From Candidatus Zhuqueibacterota bacterium (GTDB lineage Bacteria > Zhuqueibacterota > Zhuqueibacteria > Residuimicrobiales > Residuimicrobiaceae), in the NCBI GenBank assembly GCA_963169875.1, contig CAUJEL010000207.1:1-37660 (forward strand): 37,660 bases of DNA, given 5' to 3'. Positions within the stretch are counted from its first letter, which is position 1. Each line of letters begins with the position of its first letter. Shown here in pieces: positions 15,162 to 22,820 of the stretch. The notes beneath the pieces are model-generated. The model was not told where the DNA came from. It saw only the letters and a list, made by a program, of their open reading frames with translations, and did not search any database. A program made the translations under genes and the position numbers.

Positions 15162-17354
15162 TTACTTCAGCAGCAGTGTTTTTTCTGCCAACCGGTATGG
15201 GCCGGCGTTCAGGATCAGATAGTAGATGCCGCTCCCCAATCCACGCGCATCCCAGGTAATGTTGTGTTCTCCGGCTGGCAGGCGTTCTTCGATGAGCCGG
15301 GTCACTTCCTTGCCCAGAAGAGAATAGACCCGCAGGCTGACGTGCGCTGAGGCGGGGAGTGAAAAAATCACGCGGGTGCTGGCATTGAAGGGATTGGGAT
15401 AATTCTGTTCTAATCGCGGCGTCTGCGGCAATTGGACGTCCGGCGCCATGGCGACTCCGGTGGTTTTGTCCTGGATCTGCGCCGCCGGTTCCGCGCCGCC
15501 ATCATCGTACTTCCACTCCGATCCCAATTTGAAATAGATGGTATTTTTATTGTCGATCAATTGCGCGTCAAAGAAGAGGCCGGAGGTCGCGGCATCCCAG
15601 GCGTGCATCTCCACCGCAAGGAGATTTTCCCCATTGCGCACATATCCCAAGCCATTAGCCGCATTAATCACCACCATTTTATTCATCATCATGGTTTTGA
15701 CCGGTGTCGTTACATAGGTAATCTCGTCGTTTGCCGGGAAATTGATGCGTTCAATTTCCCGGCCATTAAGGTAGACAATGGCGGCGTCGCGGCCCTTGAC
15801 GAGAAACCCCAATCCGGTGAGGAGGCTGACATCCGCCACCTGAAAAGGGCGGCGGAAATAAGCCGTGATAACCGGATCGCACACGGTTTTCAGACTGGAG
15901 GTGGTGCCGTAGCCGATGGAGGTGGGTCCGCTCTTCCAGTTTGCATCATCAAACCCCTGGTCGCGCCATTTCCGCAGCACCCTGGTGGTGTCGATGGTGA
16001 AGGTGACCACGGCTGATTCCTGCATCCGGTTGCCTCTGACATCGGCGGCGCGGAAATAAACAGTGCGCGTTTTGCCGTGATCGCCATGCAGGGTGTCGAT
16101 GTGGGTGCGCTGCCCAGTGGTTTGAAACGTATGTTCCATCTGCTCCCAGGGTTTGTCCTGGTCGCTGTATCGCACGGTGGCGTAAGAATCGGTCTGGAAT
16201 TGCAGCGGCACCGCGGTGGTGTAGGCGGTGAAAGGCGACGCCGGTGTCTTGGTGAAAACCGGCGGCTGCTGGTCGTCATAGGGCGTCCAGGCGTCGATTT
16301 TTTCGATGGCGGCGATGAGTTCGTCGGCGATTTTGCGATGGGTGGCGACGCTGGGGTGCCCCTCGTAGACATATCCGCCTGGATATTCGTGATAATAGGT
16401 ATAATACACATCGTTGTTGCCGCCCGCATTTTCCTCCGTGACGATTTCCGAGATCACCCCCTGCAGCCATGCCACATGCGGCGCCACGGCGAGGATTTTG
16501 ACGCCGGGGTAGACATCGCGCAGCGTGGCGATGAATTGATGATAGCGCGTTTTATAAAGGGTTCGATTGAAATCACTGACCGGACCGTTCCAGCCGCCGA
16601 ATCCGGAATAATCGTTCAGGCCCAGGCCGATGACCACCAGGTTTGGGATCCACTGTTCGAAATCCCAGGGCGGTGTGGCCGTGCAGGTGTGGGTTTGATC
16701 GAAGCAGTCGGGGATGTTATTTACCGTGGAGCCCTGCCAGTCCATGACCATGCCGAATCCGGAGCGGCTGGTCATCATGTACTGGGCGTTGAAGTGGCGT
16801 GCGGTGATGGGGCCAAAACCCTCGTAGATATTGGTGAGCGGTGCATCGTTGGCCGGTTTGTCGGGTTTGTCATATTCGTTGCCCGAGGCGCTGGTGAAGG
16901 AGTCGCCGACGAATTCGATTTTACGCCCGGGTTTGGCCGGTGGCGGCAGCAGCGTCTTGCCGTCATCGAGGATGAAGCCGTGAAAGGAGAATTTAGCCCA
17001 GCTGGTCTCGTTGCGTTTGTGGAAGAGGATGGTATGCACGCCGTCGCTCAAGCCGCTGGCCAGGGTATAGGAAGCGAGGCCGTTGTTGGCCGGATGGAAA
17101 ACCGGCAGCAGGACGCCGTCGATGAAGATGTTATAATAACAGAAATTGTCGTTCAATTTGACGCCGATGCTGGTGCCCTGGAATTCGGCATAGATGCAGA
17201 CGCCGGGCCAGGAGTGGGAGGGCGCCAGAGGATCGCTGAAATCCCAGCGGCCGAAATACTGGATGTTGGGGTCATCCGCCGGTATTTCGACGGCGGCCTG
17301 AGCCAGACAGGGACCTTTTAACAAAATCAGAACGAGCCACAGAGTATATTTCAT
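15162..17354 (-). CDS. secreted CE2-like SGNH/GDSL esterase with C-terminal sorting domain
   Basis: The start is set at ATG 17354 (AAGGA 7 bases upstream, signal peptide MKYTLWLVLILLKGPCLAQA). The 730-residue protein has an N-terminal jelly-roll typical of carbohydrate esterase family 2 (about 28-135; WPGVCIYAEFQGTSIGVKLND), then an SGNH hydrolase domain at about 140-355. This carries block I IEFVGDSFTS with nucleophile Ser152, IGLGLNDYS (block III Asn) and the catalytic His333 in GHPSVATH. An extra beta domain (about 365-460, similar to chitobiase C-terminal Ig modules), a galactose-binding-like domain (about 470-620; GFDDANWKSGPTSIGYG) and a FlgD/T9SS-type sorting domain (640-730; NYPNPFNASTRVIF) follow. 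CE2 enzymes remove acetyl groups from xylan, mannan or glucan. A polysaccharide deacetylase acting outside the cell is therefore the best reading; the exact glycan is unknown. Confidence 0.87.
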   Translation of the reverse strand: MKYTLWLVLILLKGPCLAQAAVEIPADDPNIQYFGRWDFSDPLAPSHSWPGVCIYAEFQGTSIGVKLNDNFCYYNIFIDGVLLPVFHPANNGLASYTLASGLSDGVHTILFHKRNETSWAKFSFHGFILDDGKTLLPPPAKPGRKIEFVGDSFTSASGNEYDKPDKPANDAPLTNIYEGFGPITARHFNAQYMMTSRSGFGMVMDWQGSTVNNIPDCFDQTHTCTATPPWDFEQWIPNLVVIGLGLNDYSGFGGWNGPVSDFNRTLYKTRYHQFIATLRDVYPGVKILAVAPHVAWLQGVISEIVTEENAGGNNDVYYTYYHEYPGGYVYEGHPSVATHRKIADELIAAIEKIDAWTPYDDQQPPVFTKTPASPFTAYTTAVPLQFQTDSYATVRYSDQDKPWEQMEHTFQTTGQRTHIDTLHGDHGKTRTVYFRAADVRGNRMQESAVVTFTIDTTRVLRKWRDQGFDDANWKSGPTSIGYGTTSSLKTVCDPVITAYFRRPFQVADVSLLTGLGFLVKGRDAAIVYLNGREIERINFPANDEITYVTTPVKTMMMNKMVVINAANGLGYVRNGENLLAVEMHAWDAATSGLFFDAQLIDNKNTIYFKLGSEWKYDDGGAEPAAQIQDKTTGVAMAPDVQLPQTPRLEQNYPNPFNASTRVIFSLPASAHVSLRVYSLLGKEVTRLIEERLPAGEHNITWDARGLGSGIYYLILNAGPYRLAEKTLLLK

Positions 17355-17387
17355 GATGAGTCCTTCATAGATAAACTTTCTTGCCAT

Positions 17388-17416
17388 AAATTACAAATAG
17401 TTGGATTTGATATCAA
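17388..17416 (-). promoter_or_regulatory. sigma70-type promoter of the esterase gene
   Basis: On the minus strand TTGATA (17416-17411) and TAATTT (17393-17388) are 17 bases apart. The start codon at 17354 is about 27 bases past the expected transcription start, leaving room for the ribosome site. Confidence 0.5.
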
Positions 17417-17740
17417 GAGAAGAGTGAGCGCCAGAGCAATTTATTTTGATGAAATATTAATCAGCCTGTTCAATTGATAAACCGCCGGGTGCGCAAAGGT
17501 CGCCGAGTTGTATCGTTTAATGTCACAAGAAGATTCTCGGACTGATTTTTCAAGTCATTACATCAGAAAGCCAGGTCAATGTACCATTATTTTATTTTTC
17601 ACTCTGCGCCCCTCGGCATTCTTGGCGGTGAATAGTACGAGTCAGATATTTTTGGCGAAAAATAATACCGCAAATTTAACCTTAAAATGAAAATTACGGT
17701 AATACTTCAGGCAAAGATGTGAATTATTGCGGCATACCCC
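17417..17740. other. intergenic stretch, AT-rich, no gene supported
   Basis: It lies between the SIR2-like gene's stop and the esterase promoter. Its base composition is AT-rich. A 60-codon frame on plus has no ribosome site and resembles nothing known to me. Confidence 0.5.
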
Positions 17741-18712
17741 TTATCCGAACAGTCCGCAGTAAACCTCTTCTGCTTTGCTGATTTCCAGCACCTGCAGTCC
17801 GACGTTTTCGAAAAAGATCCGGCGCTGATCATCCAGATTGCCAATTTTTTCCGTGGGACCGTGGACGTACCAGCCGCTGGCGTTTTCGTCCTTATCATGT
17901 AAGGCGCGCCAGAAGCGGTATCTCTGAATCAACAGCCAGCGAATGGAGACTTCGTCGATGCCCAGGCCCAGTCCCTGGATCCAGAGTTTGCGGCTCATGA
18001 ACGCCGGGAGCCAGCGCGCTTTCTCAAACGACAACGGTTGGTGTGCGGCTCTGTTGTAGATATGTTTGGCGATCTGCTGGGTCATGTCGCGCAGACGCTG
18101 CACGGTGCCCATGTATTGATCGAGTCCAACGCGCAGACTGCGCCAATAATCGCGGTCGCCGTGCAGGTGCCACAGCGCGAAATCGCTCAGGGGATCCTGG
18201 ATGGCGGCTGGCGCATAGTAACGGTCCCAGGGATAATAATCGCTCAGCGCGTTACCCCGGCCGAAGCGGCGGCGTTTCATGCTCCTCTGGGGGAGCGCAT
18301 CCTGTAAACAGTGGTCGTAATTGGTCGTCAGCACTGGCACTTGATTGTGTTGCGCCCAGCCCATGAGGGCCTGATGCGGGGGACCGGGCTTCATGTTTTT
18401 GAGGAGTTCGGCGATGTGTTTCTGCAAATTAAAACCCGGCGTGGCGGAGTTGCCCATGGCTGCGGCGATGATGTCGAATATCTCCGGGTAGCTGGCGGGT
18501 TTGCGGCCGTCGACCCCGGGAAGGAGATGAGTGAGGCGTTGGTATGCTTTGGACTTGGTCTGGAAGGCCGCTTTGATGAGCTGCTGGATCAGCTCTTGCC
18601 AGCTGATGCCGCCACCCCCGCCCTGGGCGAGGTTGATGCCGTTGCCGATGAGCAGGGTGAGGTTGGCGTGCTCTTTGGTGAGGACGCGTTTGGCTTTGAG
18701 AAAATCGGGCAT
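17741..18712 (-). CDS. SIR2-like NAD-binding protein (SIR2_2 type), possible defence NADase
   Basis: The 323-residue product (ATG at 18712) shows the SIR2 Rossmann signatures: LTLLIGNGINLA (18-29, GxGxN), VLTTNYD (127-133), WHLHGD with the expected catalytic His184, and IQGLGLGIDEVSIRW (245-259). It lacks the zinc-binding Cys cluster of true protein deacetylase sirtuins and matches the SIR2-like domains that cleave NAD+ in anti-phage systems (ThsA, DSR, SIR2-HerA, pAgo-SIR2). It has no second domain, so sensing or assembly would have to come from a partner. The 102-residue gene directly upstream ends 17 bases before this ATG. A TTG at 18733 overlaps that stop as TTGA and could be the true, coupled start, adding seven residues. 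A defence role is inferred from the family, not shown. Confidence 0.85.
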   Translation of the reverse strand: MPDFLKAKRVLTKEHANLTLLIGNGINLAQGGGGGISWQELIQQLIKAAFQTKSKAYQRLTHLLPGVDGRKPASYPEIFDIIAAAMGNSATPGFNLQKHIAELLKNMKPGPPHQALMGWAQHNQVPVLTTNYDHCLQDALPQRSMKRRRFGRGNALSDYYPWDRYYAPAAIQDPLSDFALWHLHGDRDYWRSLRVGLDQYMGTVQRLRDMTQQIAKHIYNRAAHQPLSFEKARWLPAFMSRKLWIQGLGLGIDEVSIRWLLIQRYRFWRALHDKDENASGWYVHGPTEKIGNLDDQRRIFFENVGLQVLEISKAEEVYCGLFG

Positions 18713-18729
18713 GGGGTCGGACCAGATTA

Positions 18730-19038
18730 TCAAAGTACCATTTCCAGGGCGCTGCGCGCTTTATCCGGGATTTTGATCTCGCGGTTGGCGAGGAAGCGGT
18801 TGAGGGCTGCTTCAACCCAGGGCTTGTCGCAGCTTATGCGGGTGATCGCAATATAATCCACACCGAGGATGTAGCCGAGAACCTCAATACGGACCGGCTG
18901 CGTTTCGCCCTGGAGATTCACCGTGGCGCTGATGGTTTTGGCGGATTTGTCAAATTCCAGCTCCTGTACCGTGCCGATGCCATCGAGGTACTGGTTGACG
19001 AACATTTTGGCGGCCGCAGTTTTCATATTATTGAACAT
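18730..19038 (-). CDS. 102-residue protein of unknown function, coupled to the SIR2-like gene
   Basis: The product starts MFNNMKTAAAKMFVNQYLDG and is preceded by AGGAG 9 bases upstream. Residues 20-75 look like an antiparallel beta-sheet (GTVQELEFDKSAKTISATVN, QPVRIEVLGYIL), and 76-102 like a helix with an amphipathic end (WVEAALNRFLANREIKIPDK). There is no signal peptide, transmembrane helix or zinc motif. I vaguely recall short bacterial proteins with the same pattern but cannot name a family. The stop codon TGA is read into a possible TTG start of the SIR2-like gene, so the two are almost certainly co-translated. A role as sensor, activator or inhibitor of the SIR2 effector is a hypothesis only. 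Confidence 0.8.
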   Translation of the reverse strand: MFNNMKTAAAKMFVNQYLDGIGTVQELEFDKSAKTISATVNLQGETQPVRIEVLGYILGVDYIAITRISCDKPWVEAALNRFLANREIKIPDKARSALEMVL

Positions 19039-19135
19039 TTTTTCAGGCTCCTGATATATTTTATTGCGTTCTGGAAAAAATCAAATTTTGTCGCAGGTTG
19101 ATGCGTCTTGCCAGGTTCCGGAAAATAATCATGCA

Positions 19136-19164
19136 TATATAACTATATTGTGCGCCATAATCAA
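19136..19164 (-). promoter_or_regulatory. promoter of the 102aa-SIR2 pair, shared module
   Basis: On the minus strand TTGATT (19164-19159) and TATATA (19141-19136) are 17 bases apart. The segment around it (19141-19200) aligns without gaps to 21014-21073, the promoter of the beta-lactamase-fold gene; upstream of both -35 boxes stands CCTGCATTTnTTTCCC. The leader to the ATG at 19038 would be about 90 bases. Confidence 0.6.
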
Positions 19165-19420
19165 GGGAAACAAATGCAGGCCGGTCAGTCTGGTGCTCCT
19201 GCCTGAGGATCCGGCCTGGCATCAGCCTTCAGTGTTGCTGCATCCTAGCCGATTGGTTTTTTAAAAAAATTCTGCCAGGCCGTTGTGGATGCCGCAGCCT
19301 GGAGCCGTGCGTACGCCACGAGCACTGCCCCAGGCTGTCGGATGCAGCGCATGTGGCGCTTGCAAAGCAATACAAACGGCATCAGAGAATTTGCAGTTTG
19401 CAGCTGATGGAACGCGACGA
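19165..19420. other. intergenic stretch downstream of the serine hydrolase gene
   Basis: Apart from the upstream part of the shared promoter module (to about 19200) I see no gene. Frames running in from the hydrolase gene on minus are shadows. Confidence 0.45.
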
Positions 19421-20974
19421 TTATTTCGCCGGTTTGAGTAAAAGATCCTGAAAATCGAAGCTGAAATCCGTGGCGCTGGACACAGCTTTCATTTTTGCGC
19501 TGTCGATAGTGCCTTCCGGCGTCAGTGTGAACGTTACAAAGGCATCGGCGCGCAGTTCGCGATCTCGCCAGCGCGCCACAAAGGTATCGTAGTGCCAGTG
19601 CTCCAGGTCCGCCACCAGACTGGGCGTATGGGTGAAGCGCATGACCAGTTTCTCCGCTTCCCACGTGATCGTAATATCGCCATACCAGGCGTCGGCATAG
19701 GTGCCGGCATAGGCCGGCAAATCCAGGGAGGGTTTGCTCGCCGTGTTTCTCGAAGCAGTGGCCTTTTGCTCCTCGACCGTTTGGGCGGAATCGCTTTTGG
19801 CCTTGCGCCGGGCAAAAGCCGATACCCAATCAAAGGTAGGCGCGGCGAGAAAGCGATCGAGTACATCATAGACCAGGGCATTGAATGCATACCCGGACTC
19901 CTGGTTGGTGAGCACTACCACGCCAAGACGTTTTTCCGGAATCATCGCCAGCCGTGATACATAACCGGGCAGTCCGCCGGTGTGCGATACCATCTTGAAA
20001 CCACGATAATCGCGCAACTCGAAGCCCAGGGCATATCCCGCAAAGTTGGCTTTAAGGGGCGCCAGCTCGGGCGGCGGAACGGTTAATGGAAGAGGAGTGA
20101 TATAGCCCCACAATTGCCGCGTTGTAGTTGGTTTGAACAGCGGCTCGCCGCCGGCCAGCTTGCCCGAATCGAGCTGCACGATCATCCATTGAGCCATGTC
20201 TTCGGCGCACGAAATGATGGCGCCGGCGGCGCCGACATTGTCGTTGACAAAGGGTTTGACGATCCGGAGTACGCCGTCCACTTCGGCATGAGGCGTGGCG
20301 ACGTTTTCGGCGGAGAGGATATCAGAGCGCCGCACCAGGCTGTGCGTCATCCCGCCCGGTGTGAGGATGCGGCTGCGGATAAAGTCCTCCCACGACTGGC
20401 CACTGACCGCTTCAATGACCTGTCCGGCCACGGTGTAGAGGACGTTGTCATAGGCATAGGTGGTGCGAAAGCTCTTGGCCAGGGGAATGAATTGCAGCCG
20501 CCGTACGATTTGGTCGCGCGTATAGTCCGTGGGGGGCCACCACAGCAGGTCACCGGCGCCCAGTCCCAGACCGCTGCGATGCACCAGCAGATCGCGGATG
20601 GTGATCTCGGCGGTCACATAAGGATCGGCGAGCCGGAACGCGGGCAGATAGCGGATCACCGGCGCGTCCCATTGCACTTTGCCCTCTTCCACCAGCATGC
20701 CCAGGGCGGTGGCGGTGAAGGCTTTGGTGTTGGAGGCGATGGCGAATAAAGTCTGACTGTCGACGGGAGTGGAATCGCCGAGTTTGCGCACGCCATAGCC
20801 TTTGGCGAGCAGCACCTGGCCGTCCTGGACGATGGCCAGCGCGATGCCGGGAACATTGAAGGTTTGCATGGTGCGCTGAACAGCGGCGTCCAGATTTTTC
20901 AGGGCTTTTGAGGGCGTCGCGGCGGAGAGCGGCAGACACAACATGAGCAGGCAGCAGAGTGTTCTAATTATCAT
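19421..20974 (-). CDS. secreted serine hydrolase, class C beta-lactamase fold with DUF3471-like domain
   Basis: I start at ATG 20974 (AAAGG 6 bases upstream), which yields a signal peptide (1-19, LCLPLSAA); the open frame upstream contains the promoter and is not coding. The 517-residue product has the penicillin-binding/beta-lactamase motifs SNTK (Ser81, Lys84), YDN (Tyr175, Asn177) and HTGG (331-334, standing in for KTG). Residues 25-390 are the hydrolase domain, and about 420-517 a lipocalin-like DUF3471 domain (YAGTYADAWYGDITITWE). Relatives are D-aminopeptidases, esterases and peptidoglycan or peptide hydrolases; true beta-lactamase activity is uncommon in this layout. It is probably periplasmic and transcribed alone. 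Substrate unknown. Confidence 0.9.
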   Translation of the reverse strand: MIIRTLCCLLMLCLPLSAATPSKALKNLDAAVQRTMQTFNVPGIALAIVQDGQVLLAKGYGVRKLGDSTPVDSQTLFAIASNTKAFTATALGMLVEEGKVQWDAPVIRYLPAFRLADPYVTAEITIRDLLVHRSGLGLGAGDLLWWPPTDYTRDQIVRRLQFIPLAKSFRTTYAYDNVLYTVAGQVIEAVSGQSWEDFIRSRILTPGGMTHSLVRRSDILSAENVATPHAEVDGVLRIVKPFVNDNVGAAGAIISCAEDMAQWMIVQLDSGKLAGGEPLFKPTTTRQLWGYITPLPLTVPPPELAPLKANFAGYALGFELRDYRGFKMVSHTGGLPGYVSRLAMIPEKRLGVVVLTNQESGYAFNALVYDVLDRFLAAPTFDWVSAFARRKAKSDSAQTVEEQKATASRNTASKPSLDLPAYAGTYADAWYGDITITWEAEKLVMRFTHTPSLVADLEHWHYDTFVARWRDRELRADAFVTFTLTPEGTIDSAKMKAVSSATDFSFDFQDLLLKPAK

Positions 20975-21336
20975 AAAATGCCTTTTAGAGATGGAATTGG
21001 TTTTAGAATATTTAACTATTTTCTCAGATATAGTCAAGGGAAAGAAATGCAGGGCGACCAGTCTGGTCGCCTTGCAGTGGCACCAGAGCATGTGTTTGTA
21101 GGTCGGTGAGCCTCGTCGACCTACAGAGCAAGGCTCGTCCTGATCAGCATGGGAAGGTATCTGCACCTCCTGCTTTCTCCACATCCTTCAGGTCCAGCGG
21201 TGGGGACTGCGAATAAGGCAGATTGTACCGCGAACGGTACAAGTTCCTTACAAGAATGACATTTTTATGATTTTTTCCACTTTCCCCTCGTGTGATGCAG
21301 TAAGCATCTTTTAGCTGCACCCCGGCGTGCAGTGAG
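20975..21336. other. intergenic region packed with inverted repeats
   Basis: Four hairpins stand in 280 bases: GGCGACCA-GTC-TGGTCGCC at about 21053-21071; TGTAGGTCG/CGACCTACA at 21097-21125; TTGTACCG-CGAA-CGGTACAA at 21223-21242; and CTGCAC/GTGCAG around 21315-21333, just past the stop of the porin-like gene and a weak terminator candidate. No gene is supported. The first hairpin begins about 15 bases upstream of the -35 box of the serine hydrolase gene. Confidence 0.65.
21009..21037 (-). promoter_or_regulatory. promoter of the serine hydrolase gene, shared module
   Basis: On the minus strand TTGACT (21037-21032) and TAAATA (21014-21009) are 17 bases apart, with a leader of about 28 bases. 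The block 21014-21073 matches 19141-19200 at about 45 of 60 positions by eye, 19 of 20 in the core TCAAGGGAAAnAAATGCAGG. Confidence 0.65.
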
Positions 21337-22377
21337 CTAATTGAACAAATAATTGAATGTGATCCGTGGAAACACATCTGCTGCTTTATGAATATTTAGG
21401 CTGCTTTTGTCTCTGAAATACATCACCCAAAGATTGGGCTGGACATGAATCTCTTTCACTGGAGCATAGTCCAACCCAATCGATATAAATAGTTCGTAAA
21501 AACCCTGGTTTGCAGCGTAACGGTTCGGATCATAGTAATCCAGCCGGCCAAAGATTTTATGTTTGTCTGTGAGCTGATGCCAGATAAAAAATGAGGTCCC
21601 GAAAGCAGCAGTGCCGGATCCGCCCGATTTGATTCGCTGCTGAACCACCTCAAAGCCAGCTGTCGTGACACTCGTCATGTACGCTGCCATTGTTTTGATT
21701 GTGACGGCATCGAGATCATTAGCTGCCGGTTTGTAATCAGCGGTCGCTTCAAGATGAAAATGATCGGCCGGTTTGATGTTTATCATGGTGTAGAATTTCT
21801 TATACCGGTCATTCTCCGGTCTTTGTGCATTGCCGTTGCCGATCATGACAGCATACCCGATAGGCGTAGCTGAAGGAAGAGTGCCTCGCAAAAGGACCCC
21901 CAGATCACTTCCGCTGCCGAGATTACGCGCATCAGCGATGGATTTTTCAATCGATCGATAGCCCCAGATACCCTCCACGGATGACCAGGTGGGTGTTGGC
22001 ACCAATCCGGCAAGAAGCTGCGAGCCTTTAAAAATATTCCGCCACTCCGCATAGGCCGTCTTTACATACAAACTGAATCTGCCTCCCGGCTCCAACGTTT
22101 TATTATTACCCTCCAACTGAAAGCGGGTGAAAAATGTCTCGGATATCGTATGATCATAGAAAAAATGCAGCCGGCGAAGTTCAAATGCCTGAAAATCGTG
22201 GGGAATGTTGCTGCTGTATTGTGTATTGACATCGCCATAGGCAAGCTGGTCTCCACCCGCTTTATAAAAATAATCCGCGACAATAAGTCCATGAAGATGA
22301 CCGCGGGGTTTTTCCTGTGCCCAAAGGGCACAACTGCACAGGAGTAAGACGAGCAGATATCCCGAGCGATCATTCAT
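21337..22377 (-). CDS. outer-membrane porin-like beta-barrel protein
   Basis: The 346-residue product has a signal peptide (1-20, LLLCSCALWAQ) and GAGGAG five bases ahead of the ATG. The mature chain is a run of amphipathic beta-strands with aromatic ends (FELRRLHFFYDHTIS, FFTRFQLEGNN, LYVKTAYAEWRNIF, HFHLEATADYKP). The C-terminus FPRITFNYLFN ends in the typical barrel strand. The early VADYFYKAGG and the central SLYVKTAYAEW strand resemble phosphate-selective or carbohydrate-type porins of FCB bacteria, but I cannot fix a substrate. It is transcribed alone. A promoter TTGCAG-N17-TAAATT lies at 22461-22433. Confidence 0.8.
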   Translation of the reverse strand: MNDRSGYLLVLLLCSCALWAQEKPRGHLHGLIVADYFYKAGGDQLAYGDVNTQYSSNIPHDFQAFELRRLHFFYDHTISETFFTRFQLEGNNKTLEPGGRFSLYVKTAYAEWRNIFKGSQLLAGLVPTPTWSSVEGIWGYRSIEKSIADARNLGSGSDLGVLLRGTLPSATPIGYAVMIGNGNAQRPENDRYKKFYTMINIKPADHFHLEATADYKPAANDLDAVTIKTMAAYMTSVTTAGFEVVQQRIKSGGSGTAAFGTSFFIWHQLTDKHKIFGRLDYYDPNRYAANQGFYELFISIGLDYAPVKEIHVQPNLWVMYFRDKSSLNIHKAADVFPRITFNYLFN

Positions 22378-22432
22378 AAAAACTCCTCATCATTGGCTAA
22401 AGATTTCAGTGTCCGGTCTATTTCACATAGCT

Positions 22433-22461
22433 AATTTATTATTGTACTCGCGCGGCTGCAA
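22433..22461 (-). promoter_or_regulatory. candidate promoter of the porin-like gene
   Basis: On the minus strand TTGCAG (22461-22456) and TAAATT (22438-22433) are 17 bases apart, about 55 bases ahead of the ATG at 22377. Confidence 0.45.
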
Positions 22462-22711
22462 AGCGTGGGCATTAAACTCGACAATTGCTGCACTTGGTTC
22501 AGCTTGATGCATTCCGCCTTTTTGATCAGAACGTTCCGAACCAGGGGGCATCCTTACCAACTGGCGGTTGGGCGATAGACATTTCTGCTCGCAGCCGGTA
22601 GCTTTCTATAGAGACAAAATCCCGGTATTGTGTGAATATAGCTTTTTACGGATTCGTGAGCAAGTCATTTGTAACCGCATGGCAAATTAGCGCTGACATC
22701 TTGTGGTGATT
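22462..22711. other. intergenic stretch, nothing recognised
   Basis: It lies between the porin promoter and the large hairpin at 22712. No frame with a ribosome site and no repeat were seen. Confidence 0.4.
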
Positions 22712-22756
22712 GGACAGATCGAGCGCCGCCGTGGCGTGGCAGCGCTCGATCTGTCC
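22712..22756 (-). terminator. perfect 15-bp compound hairpin downstream of the 577-residue protein gene
   Basis: GGACAGATCGAGCGC (22712-22726) pairs exactly with 22742-22756, and the loop holds a second stem CGCC-GT-GGCG. It lies 65 bases past the stop at 22821. It lacks a T run, so it could be a Rho-blocking 3' end, a bidirectional terminator or a structured RNA rather than a classical terminator. Confidence 0.5.
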
Positions 22757-22820
22757 TGCAATGTCAGGAGAGGAAGCGGAGGGACGCCGTCGCAGTGTTC
22801 GCGGCAGCGTTTAATAGTTG

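Noticed and set aside
17508-17690. Plus-strand 60-codon frame
   Set aside because: Short and AT-rich, with no initiation signal and no resemblance to a known small protein.
19421-20974. Antibiotic-resistance beta-lactamase
   Set aside because: The HTGG third motif and the C-terminal DUF3471-like domain point to a peptidase/esterase branch of the fold, not to a resistance enzyme.
20975-21184. N-terminal extension of the serine hydrolase
   Set aside because: The 70 extra codons contain the promoter and a hairpin, while the internal ATG has a ribosome site and starts a signal peptide.
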